Shown in pieces: positions 1-5,186 of a DNA stretch of 5,186 nt. Position 1 is the first letter of the stretch. Every line of letters starts with the position of its first letter. The DNA is from Acidobacteriota bacterium. Its GTDB lineage: Bacteria; Acidobacteriota; Vicinamibacteria; Vicinamibacterales; UBA8438. The DNA is taken from positions 1 to 5,186 of the forward strand of contig WTGR01000678.1 of assembly GCA_011523485.1 (NCBI GenBank), written 5' to 3'. A program made the translations under genes and the position numbers. The notes beneath the pieces were generated by a model. That model had not been told where the DNA came from. It saw nothing but the letters and a program-made list of their open reading frames with translations, and made no database searches.

Positions 1-1191
1 CTGTTGCTGGCCCTCAGCGTCTTCGGCATGGGCCTGCTGCTCGGCCTCGACACGCTCGTGTCGCAGGCGTTCGGCGCCCGGGACCACGCGGCTTGTGACG
101 GCTGGCTGCGGCATGGGGTCGTCCTGGCGCTGATCCTGACCGCGCCACTCGGCCTGCTCGCCTGGATTGCCGGGAGCCGCCTCGACGTCTGGGGCTTCGA
201 CCCCGGCGTTCTGGCGCTGGTGCGTCCCTATTTCGCCATCGTCGCCTGGAGTCTGCCGCTGCTGCTGCTGTACGCGGCGTTCCGGCGCTACCTGCAGGCG
301 GTGTCGGTGGTCCGGCCGATCATGATCGCGCTGGTCACCGCCAACGTCGTCAACGCTGCCGCCAACTGGATCCTGATCTTCGGCAACCTGGGTGCGCCGG
401 CCCTGGGCGTGGAGGGCGCGGGTTGGGCCACGTGCATCTCCCGCGCCTACATGGTGGCCGTTCTGGCCGTCGCCGTCTCCCGCCGCGGCGTGTGGCCGTG
501 GACGCTGGCCGCCGGGGTGCGGATCGCGAGCCTCCGGCGCCTCCTGCGCCTCGGTTGGCCGGCCGCGACGCAGGCGATGCTCGAGTACGGCGCGTTCGCG
601 GCGGTGACGATGCTGGCCGCGCGGCTCGATCCCTCGACCCTGGCCGCGCACCAGATCGTCATCAACCTGGCCGGGCTGACCTACATGGTGCCGCTCGGGA
701 TCTCGGCGGCCGGGGCCGTCCGCGTCGGGCACGCGGTGGGTCGGAGGGACGCGGCGGGAGCCTCCAGCGCCGGCTGGACCGCCATCGCGCTCGGCACCGG
801 CTTCATGGCGTCGGCCGCCGCGATGTTCCTCCTCGTCCCCCGCGCCATTCTGGGGCTGTTCACCATCGACGCCGGGGTCGTCGAGGTGGGCCTGAGCCTG
901 ATTCTCATCGCGGCGCTGTTCCAGATCTTCGACGGGCTGCAGGGCGTGGCCACCGGGGCGCTCCGGGGCCTCGGCGACACGCGGACCCCGATGCTCCTGA
1001 ACCTGGCCGGCCACTGGGTGGTCGGGCTGCCCGTCGGCTATCTGCTCTGCTTCGTCGTCGGCTGGGGCGTCCTCGGGCTCTGGATCGGGGTCTCGGCCGG
1101 CCTGCTGCTGGTCGGCAGCCTCGTGACGGCGATCTGGTGGGTTCGGGAGCGGGCGCTGACCGCGGCGCTCGGGGGCGAGCCGGCGCCCTGA
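1..1191 (+). CDS. MATE family efflux transporter, N-terminally truncated by the window edge
   Basis: This is an inner-membrane antiporter of the MATE (NorM-like) family, which exports drugs or metabolites in exchange for Na+ or H+. The frame is open from the first base, so the true start lies outside the window. The visible 396 residues compare with about 450 in the family, so roughly the first 50-60 residues (first helix and part of the second) are missing. Diagnostic stretches are the first-repeat motif LDTLVSQAFGA at residues 16-26, the second-repeat segment LAAHQI from residue 214, FQIFDGLQ at 307-314 and ALRGLGDTR at 320-328. The rest is a regular series of hydrophobic helices, and the protein ends in a short charged cytoplasmic tail. 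It is on the same strand as the next gene, but a 69-bp gap with an inverted repeat argues against a tight operon. The substrate cannot be told. Family assignment is secure. Confidence 0.93.
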   Translation: MLLALSVFGMGLLLGLDTLVSQAFGARDHAACDGWLRHGVVLALILTAPLGLLAWIAGSRLDVWGFDPGVLALVRPYFAIVAWSLPLLLLYAAFRRYLQAVSVVRPIMIALVTANVVNAAANWILIFGNLGAPALGVEGAGWATCISRAYMVAVLAVAVSRRGVWPWTLAAGVRIASLRRLLRLGWPAATQAMLEYGAFAAVTMLAARLDPSTLAAHQIVINLAGLTYMVPLGISAAGAVRVGHAVGRRDAAGASSAGWTAIALGTGFMASAAAMFLLVPRAILGLFTIDAGVVEVGLSLILIAALFQIFDGLQGVATGALRGLGDTRTPMLLNLAGHWVVGLPVGYLLCFVVGWGVLGLWIGVSAGLLLVGSLVTAIWWVRERALTAALGGEPAP

Positions 1192-1200
1192 AGCTGGCGC

Positions 1201-1219
1201 GACACGATTGGCGCGTGTC
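1201..1219. repeat. 6-bp inverted repeat between transporter and cassette
   Basis: GACACG (1201-1206) and CGTGTC (1214-1219) form a perfect inverted repeat around a 7-base loop. It starts 10 bases after the transporter stop and is followed by TTGCTTGG, only a poor T-tract. It could be a weak terminator for the transporter, or an operator for the downstream cassette. The sequence does not decide between these, and a 6-bp match can arise by chance. Confidence 0.35.
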
Positions 1220-1245
1220 TTGCTTGGTGAGGAAACGACCGTCCT

Positions 1246-1251
1246 GGGGGA
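1246..1251 (+). promoter_or_regulatory. Probable ribosome binding site of the NYN gene
   Basis: A GGGGGA run lies 9 bases before the ATG at 1261. It is a mediocre Shine-Dalgarno match. The start is nevertheless fixed, because the frame has a TGA at 1228-1230 and no other start codon between that stop and 1261. No convincing -35/-10 promoter pair was recognised in the 69-bp spacer. Confidence 0.5.
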
Positions 1252-1260
1252 TGCGAACGA

Positions 1261-1875
1261 ATGCAGGGGCTGGCACTCGTCGACTACGACAACATGTGCG
1301 AAGCGCGCGGCACGGGGCGTCGCGGCCGTACCGGGCAGCGTTGGACCCAGGTCGATTTCGAACGGCGCACCGCCGGTCTCCTCGACGCGATCACCCGCGT
1401 GTTCAGCGTTGCGGTTCCGGAGCTGCGGGAGTTGGACGTGCGGTTCTACGGCGGTTGGACCGACGAGCGCGGAATCCCCAGCCCGGCCGCGTTCCGTCTC
1501 CTGCAGGTCGTGTCGGCCCTGCGCGGCCGACGTGGCGGCGTGATCGTGCGTCCGTCGCTTGCGTTCGCGATGTGTGAGCTTCCCGGCGTGATCCTGCGCG
1601 GCACGGTCCGGATGCTCTCGAAGAACAAACGTCAGAAAATGGTCGACGGCATGCTTGGTTGTGACGCACGGTTCGCAGCCGCCGGAGGTCAGGTTCCGGT
1701 CGGCATCGTCACGGACGATGATGACCTCGTGCCCGCAGCGCTGTCGGCCCGGGCCGCCGGTTCGCAACGAGTGATGTGGATGCGTCCTCGCCCCGCCGGT
1801 GCGGGGCTGAACGACGACATACTGTTGGCTCTCGGGTTGCAGATTCGTCATTGTGAGGATTCAGCCAATGCTTGA
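1261..1875 (+). CDS. NYN/PIN-like domain protein, putative ribonuclease effector
   Basis: This 204-residue soluble protein has the hallmarks of the NYN branch of PIN-like nucleases, which cut RNA with metal ions held by clustered aspartates. The first strand ends in VDYDN (residues 7-11), matching the family's D-x-x-N signature with D8 and N11. A KMVDG segment (126-130) supplies D129, followed by D135. The last core strand gives VTDDDDLVP (150-158), the counterpart of the usual SGDxDF-x-P motif. The full acidic set is therefore present and the domain looks catalytically intact. A basic, Arg/Gly-rich segment at about residues 15-25 and the FYGGW segment in the middle may help bind nucleic acid (inference). 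There is no signal peptide or membrane helix. Its stop overlaps the start of the NACHT gene by 8 bp, so the two are almost certainly co-translated. By context it is the likely effector of that NTPase. Alternatives are an RNA-processing enzyme or a non-catalytic binder. Confidence 0.75.
   Translation: MQGLALVDYDNMCEARGTGRRGRTGQRWTQVDFERRTAGLLDAITRVFSVAVPELRELDVRFYGGWTDERGIPSPAAFRLLQVVSALRGRRGGVIVRPSLAFAMCELPGVILRGTVRMLSKNKRQKMVDGMLGCDARFAAAGGQVPVGIVTDDDDLVPAALSARAAGSQRVMWMRPRPAGAGLNDDILLALGLQIRHCEDSANA
1855..1859 (+). promoter_or_regulatory. Ribosome binding site that decides the NACHT gene start
   Basis: GAGGA sits 8 bases before the ATG at 1868, inside the end of the NYN gene. This is good spacing and a good anti-Shine-Dalgarno match. 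It favours ATG 1868 over the in-frame GTG at 1853, which would place this site inside the coding region. Its position within the upstream gene implies translational coupling. Confidence 0.7.
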
Positions 1876-4189
1876 TGCCAGGTTGCTGTCCGAAGAGAAG
1901 AGCCGAATCGAGTTCGATCTGGCGTCTTTCGTCGATCCGGGCACGACGCTCGACGTGACGGACGAATCCGCACGCTCGTTCCGTGCGGCGTGGACCATGC
2001 GGGGGCACGGGCGGGATGCGGTGTTCTCGGTATCCCCGGGTCGCGGTGTATCCGTGAACTTCGGTGGGCGCAACCTGAGTTACAGGCAGTTCATCACGGG
2101 GCCCGACATGGCCAACCTCCGGGACGTTGCCACGATGATCTTTCGAGCTTCGATGCCCCGATTGTTCGTGGCCACCAGAGCAAGGTCGGAAGCCGGTGAC
2201 GTCGCGCTCCCCGCGGTGGATCTGCTGATGCGGCTCCTTGATCGCGCCACCGAGGATGCGACGAGCGTGTTGATGGTTACCGGTGACGCCGGTGCGGGCA
2301 AGACGCGCGTGCTGCAGGAACTCGTTCGGCGTCGAGCCGAAGACTATCTTCACGGCAAGACAGCGAAACTGCTGCTCTACGTCAACGCGCAGGGGCGTGC
2401 GCTGGCGCGCCTGAACGAAGCGTTGGCGACCGAGCTTCAGGACCTCCGAGTCGACCTCACGTATCATTCGGTTGCCGTGCTGGCCCGGCGGGGCGTACTC
2501 GTGCCGGTCATAGACGGATTCGATGAGTTGCTAGGTGTCAGTGGGTACGACGACGCCTTCAGTTCACTGGCCGGTTTCCTCGAGCAACTCGATGGCGAAG
2601 GTCAATTGCTGGTGTCGGCGCGTTCCGTCTACTACGAGAGCGAGTTCCTGGCGCGGTCCGGCAACGTGTCGAACGTGGGAGGCCTGAAGTACGTATACTC
2701 TGCCGTGCGCGTTCTCGAATGGTCGGACGACGATCGAGCAGAGTATTTGAAGAAGTGGACGGCGCAGAAGGAGCTATCCGACGCCGCCTCGGAGGGGCTC
2801 GCGGAGAGGGTGCGGGGAGCGGTGGGCCGACACGCCAGGATGCTGTCGAAACCGCTGTTCTTCGCGCGCACGGTAGAGCGCCTGTGGGAGAATCCGGAAT
2901 TCACGGCGGGAGACGACCTGCTTCAGGGGTTGGTCGATGAGTATCTGGCCCGAGAACGCAGGGAGAAGCTGCTAGGGCGCTGGTCCGAAGCTCTGCTGAC
3001 CGAGAACCAGTTCGAGCGCCTGATGCAGGAACTCGCGCAGGAAATGTGGAATCAGGAGACCAGAGAGCTGGACTACCGGTCGGTACAGGAGGTGGCGGAG
3101 TACTTCATCGGCAGTGAGAACATGTCCGACGGCACGAAGCAGGTTATCGTCGAGAGAATGCCCGCGCTGGCGTTTCTCAATCGGGCCGGCAGCGTGGCCT
3201 CGCGCGCGGGAATTGCATTCGAGCACGAGCTGTTTTTCTCGTACTTCTTGGCCAAGTCGGTAGCATCGGAAATCAAATCGGAGGGCAAGGACCTGCGAAT
3301 GATCCTGAGTCGATCAGCCATGCCGGAGGACTTGGCTGAGCGGGTCGCCGGGGAACTGCTCGATGCGGGTGAGCACTCCGGCGTGGGCGGGCTGCGGGTA
3401 CTGTTGGCGCGATTGGGCGAGGCGGGCGTGTCGGAGTGGCACCGAAAGACGCAAGTCCGCGAGAATGCGGGCCTCGTCACCCTTGCGCTGCTCCGCGTAT
3501 ACGCCGACCTTGAGGGAAATGAAGACACTGTCGCTGATTGCGTCGTGCGGTCGGTCGTGTGGCCGGGCAGTCACTTGAGGGGAGTGACGTTGAGCCGATG
3601 CTCGCTCGATGATGTGATCGTTCGGCGGACCGATCTGACAGGCACGAGATTTCTCCGCTGCGACATGTCGGAGACCGTGTTTCTGGAACCCCGCGTAGCG
3701 CCTGGATTGACCCGCCTGGAATTGCGCGGAATCGCATCGGCGCACGTTCTGGGCGTGCGCGTGCCAGATGATGATTCCACCAGAGTCATGTACGATCCGG
3801 AAGCCGTTGCGAAGACTCTGAGGGAATGTGGTGCGCCTCTGCCGCCAGCTCCACTGCAGCCCGGGATTCGTGTAGCGCAAGACTACGTTGTGTTGATAGA
3901 CGAGCTGCTTCGTGCGTACAGCCGCGCCAACCCGGTGTGCAAGGGCGATCCGTACCTGCGGTTCGTGTTTGAAGATCCGGACTGGGGTCTGATCGAGCGA
4001 CTACTCGTAGAACATGGGCTCATAACAAGGGAGACGCGTGCAACCAGTGGTAACTCCAAGGAGTTCCTGAGGCGCCGTTTTCGGCCGGAACAAGTCATGG
4101 CGGGTCTCATCGGGCGGACCGACGCGGACCCACAGGTGCGGTCGTTCTGGGAAGCGTTGGCGTTGAAGTCACAGACGCACGAACGCTGA
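1868..4189 (+). CDS. NACHT-type STAND NTPase with pentapeptide-like repeats
   Basis: This is a 773-residue cytoplasmic P-loop NTPase of the NACHT/STAND class, proteins that sense a trigger and switch by NTP-dependent oligomerisation. Domains in order: about 1-110, an unassigned strand-rich N-terminal region; Walker A GDAGAGKT at 139-146; NACHT-style Walker B VIDGFDELLG at 214-223 with D216, D219 and E220; sensor strand LLVSARS at 247-253 with R252; a long helical region with the winged-helix motif FEHELFFSYFLA at 451-462, typical of NACHT proteins; eight pentapeptide-like units at 568-607; then a C-terminal region with a winged-helix-like segment at about 705-740. No LRR, TPR or WD repeats and no recognisable nuclease, TIR or protease effector are fused to it. 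This fits the adjacent NYN protein acting as effector in trans (inference). Bacterial NACHT proteins are known in phage defence, but I cannot place this one in a described subtype. Start chosen at ATG 1868 from the GAGGA site; GTG 1853 would add five residues. GC is lower than in the flanking genes. Confidence 0.85.
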   Translation: MLDARLLSEEKSRIEFDLASFVDPGTTLDVTDESARSFRAAWTMRGHGRDAVFSVSPGRGVSVNFGGRNLSYRQFITGPDMANLRDVATMIFRASMPRLFVATRARSEAGDVALPAVDLLMRLLDRATEDATSVLMVTGDAGAGKTRVLQELVRRRAEDYLHGKTAKLLLYVNAQGRALARLNEALATELQDLRVDLTYHSVAVLARRGVLVPVIDGFDELLGVSGYDDAFSSLAGFLEQLDGEGQLLVSARSVYYESEFLARSGNVSNVGGLKYVYSAVRVLEWSDDDRAEYLKKWTAQKELSDAASEGLAERVRGAVGRHARMLSKPLFFARTVERLWENPEFTAGDDLLQGLVDEYLARERREKLLGRWSEALLTENQFERLMQELAQEMWNQETRELDYRSVQEVAEYFIGSENMSDGTKQVIVERMPALAFLNRAGSVASRAGIAFEHELFFSYFLAKSVASEIKSEGKDLRMILSRSAMPEDLAERVAGELLDAGEHSGVGGLRVLLARLGEAGVSEWHRKTQVRENAGLVTLALLRVYADLEGNEDTVADCVVRSVVWPGSHLRGVTLSRCSLDDVIVRRTDLTGTRFLRCDMSETVFLEPRVAPGLTRLELRGIASAHVLGVRVPDDDSTRVMYDPEAVAKTLRECGAPLPPAPLQPGIRVAQDYVVLIDELLRAYSRANPVCKGDPYLRFVFEDPDWGLIERLLVEHGLITRETRATSGNSKEFLRRRFRPEQVMAGLIGRTDADPQVRSFWEALALKSQTHER
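3569..3688 (+). repeat. Eight pentapeptide-like units inside the NACHT protein
   Basis: Residues 568-607 keep a strict five-residue period. The central hydrophobic positions are L570, L575, L580, V585, L590, F595, M600 and F605. The position two before each is small or beta-favouring: S, V, C, V, T, T, C and T. Pentapeptide-repeat proteins fold as a right-handed square beta-helix with four units per turn, so this would be about two turns. One or two weaker units may precede it (V560 with C558, W565 with V563). The DNA itself is not visibly repetitive, so this is an old, diverged repeat. It may be a recognition or oligomerisation surface. Confidence 0.7.
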
Positions 4190-4194
4190 CGCTG

Positions 4195-4220
4195 CCGACC
4201 GTCAAGTCGACGACAGTCGG
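4195..4220. terminator. Weak bulged stem-loop between convergent genes
   Basis: CCGACCGTC (4195-4203) can pair with GACG (4209-4212) and GTCGG (4216-4220), leaving a 5-base loop and a 3-base bulge (ACA, 4213-4215). It is the only foldable element in the 38-bp gap between the cassette stop and the phosphatase stop. It could end transcription from either side, but there is no T-tract on the plus strand, so the call is tentative. Confidence 0.25.
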
Positions 4221-4227
4221 ACACGTA

Positions 4228-5100
4228 TTATATATCGGCACCGTGCCCGGTAATCCTGTCGATGGCCTCCGCGAGGCCGCACTCGTCGTGTGAGGCCGTG
4301 ACGGGCCAGCCGAGCGCCTTGAGCGGCTCCACCGCGTTGCCCATCACCACGGGCCGGCCGGCGAACGCGAGCATCTCGCGATCGTTCAGATTGTCGCCGA
4401 CCGCCATGACCGCGGTGCGATCGAGCTCGAGGCGGCGGGCATGCTCCCGCAGCGCCGCGCCCTTGGACCAGCCTCCGGCGATCAGGTCGAGCAGGGAGAA
4501 GTCGCGCTCCGCGTACTCCGTCAGGGTGACGGTGACCTCCGGCGCCTGCGGCAGGCCACGCACGTCGGCGGCCAGCGCCCGCATCTGCTCCACGCCGCCG
4601 GTGAACGCCACCTGGGCCGGATCTTCGGTGAGCGCCGCCTCGATCGGCTCGACGCGGGTCATGAACGCGCGGTTTCGTTCGTAGTACCAGTGCCGCTGGG
4701 GATGGCTCCAGTCGATGCGCTCGTAGACGTACTGCCGCGCGTCGGGCCGGTCGAAGAGGATCGCGACCCCGCGATGGCGCGGGCGCATCGCCGCTACGAT
4801 GGCGCGCGCCGTATCGCGCGGCACGAGGCGGCTGTCCACGGTGGTTCCGTCCGCCCGCTTGGTCAACGCGCCGTTGCTGACGATGAGGGCAAGCGCGTCC
4901 GGCGCATGCGCCGGCGCGAGCGCCTCGGCGATCGGCAGCGCGTGGTGGAAGGCGCGGCCGGTCACCAGCACGACCCGGATCCCCTGTGCGATGGCCCGGT
5001 GGACGGCCCGGCGGTTGCGCGGCGGCAACGCGCCGCGGCCGTCGAGCAGCGTGCCGTCGATGTCGATGGCGATGAGGCGGATGGGGCTGGCGGGCGGCAT
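4228..5100 (-). CDS. Cof-type HAD-IIB family hydrolase (sugar-phosphatase-like)
   Basis: This complete 290-residue cytoplasmic phosphatase belongs to the haloacid dehalogenase superfamily, Cof/HAD-IIB group. Members remove phosphate from small metabolites such as sugar phosphates, using Mg2+ and an aspartyl-phosphate intermediate. Motif I is DIDGTLLD at residues 13-20, with nucleophile D13 and acid/base D15. Motif II is VTGR at 46-49 with T47. The typical SNGA follows at 75-78. Motif III lysine is K213 in GWSKG. Motif IV is GDNLND at 235-240 with D236 and D240. The stretch from about 85 to 205 is the C2B cap that sets substrate choice. Length and motif spacing are normal for the family. ATG at 5100 is the only start in frame here and has no clear Shine-Dalgarno. 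It ends 38 bp from, and faces, the NACHT gene, so it is transcribed separately. GC is extremely high, unlike the cassette. The exact substrate is unknown. Confidence 0.92.
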   Translation of the reverse strand: MPPASPIRLIAIDIDGTLLDGRGALPPRNRRAVHRAIAQGIRVVLVTGRAFHHALPIAEALAPAHAPDALALIVSNGALTKRADGTTVDSRLVPRDTARAIVAAMRPRHRGVAILFDRPDARQYVYERIDWSHPQRHWYYERNRAFMTRVEPIEAALTEDPAQVAFTGGVEQMRALAADVRGLPQAPEVTVTLTEYAERDFSLLDLIAGGWSKGAALREHARRLELDRTAVMAVGDNLNDREMLAFAGRPVVMGNAVEPLKALGWPVTASHDECGLAEAIDRITGHGADI

Positions 5101-5156
5101 GGGGCGCGGGAATCGGATTTGCGGTCGCGGTTCGAGGGCGGCGGCGGGGCTGCATC

Positions 5157-5186
5157 GCCCCGGGTCCGGGGAGAGGGGCCCGGGGC
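5157..5186. repeat. Perfect 8-bp GC-only inverted repeat at the right edge
   Basis: GCCCCGGG (5157-5164) and CCCGGGGC (5179-5186) are perfect reverse complements around a 14-base purine-rich spacer. The element lies about 57 bases upstream of the phosphatase start and may extend past the window. It could be a hairpin in the phosphatase leader, or a terminator of an unseen gene to the right. No T-tract is visible on the minus-strand side. The very high local GC makes a chance match more likely. Confidence 0.4.

Noticed and set aside
4..6. TTG as the start codon of the MATE transporter
   Set aside because: The frame is open to the first base and the family's first helix is missing, so the gene begins outside the window.
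423..1577. Long plus-strand open frame of 384 codons running across the transporter, the spacer and the NYN gene
   Set aside because: It is in another frame of clear genes and its translation is an Arg/Pro/Gly-rich low-complexity string, typical of GC-rich shadow frames.
1853..1855. GTG as the start of the NACHT gene
   Set aside because: The GAGGA site would be inside the gene and no good site precedes the GTG; ATG 1868 has correctly spaced GAGGA.
1709..2467. Minus-strand open frame of 252 codons opposite the NYN/NACHT junction
   Set aside because: It lies antisense to two well-supported genes, has no recognisable domain and has biased composition.
4227..4232. Exact TATAAT on the minus strand, a possible antisense promoter into the NACHT 3' end
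   Set aside because: No acceptable -35 box lies 16-18 bases upstream; the nearest TTGACA-like string is 24 bases away. It also overlaps the phosphatase stop region, where AT-richness alone explains it.
4237..4247. Palindrome GGCACCGTGCC near the end of the phosphatase gene as a terminator hairpin
   Set aside because: It leaves at most a 4-bp stem with a 3-base loop and lies inside coding sequence, so it is too weak to call.
4202..5155. Minus-strand open frame of 317 codons overlapping the phosphatase
   Set aside because: Its translation is Arg/Ala/Pro-rich with no motif, whereas the overlapping frame carries the full HAD motif set.
1..5186. Search for CRISPR repeats, insertion sequences, attachment sites, tRNA or other structured RNA genes
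   Set aside because: No regularly spaced DNA repeats, transposase or integrase frames, or tRNA-like arms were seen, and the gene-free gaps are all under 100 bases.

Overview
The window is very GC-rich and carries four genes, all read from sequence alone. The flanking genes and their codon use suggest a high-GC Gram-negative bacterium. The style of the phosphatase faintly recalls Acidobacteriota, but this is an impression, not a placement. I see no rRNA, tRNA, CRISPR array, insertion sequence or integrase.

Layout: (1) Positions 1-1191, plus strand, hold the last 396 residues of a MATE-family multidrug/metabolite efflux transporter, cut by the left window edge. (2) Positions 1261-4189, plus strand, hold a tightly coupled two-gene cassette. 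The first gene is a 204-residue NYN/PIN-like protein with a complete acidic nuclease-type motif set. The second is a 773-residue NACHT-type STAND NTPase with clear Walker A, NACHT-style Walker B and arginine-bearing sensor strand. It continues into a short run of eight pentapeptide units and a winged-helix-like C-terminus. The two frames overlap by 8 bp, and the second gene's ribosome binding site lies inside the first gene. (3) Positions 4228-5100, minus strand, hold a complete Cof-type HAD-IIB sugar-phosphatase-like protein that converges on the cassette.

The transporter and phosphatase look like ordinary chromosomal genes with very high GC (sample 60-base lines about 72% and 83%). The cassette between them is visibly less GC-rich (sample lines about 52-57%) and has the logic of a biological-conflict system. 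The NACHT protein would be the NTP-driven sensor and switch, and the separate NYN protein would be the RNA- or nucleic-acid-cutting effector. That pairing is the most interesting content of the window. Its role in phage defence or programmed dormancy is inferred from domains and gene order; nothing in the sequence proves it.

The spacers are short: 69 bp before the cassette, with a 6-bp inverted repeat, and 38 bp between the convergent genes, with a weak bulged stem and an AT-rich stop region. The last 86 bp lie upstream of the phosphatase and contain a perfect 8-bp GC-only inverted repeat at the window edge.
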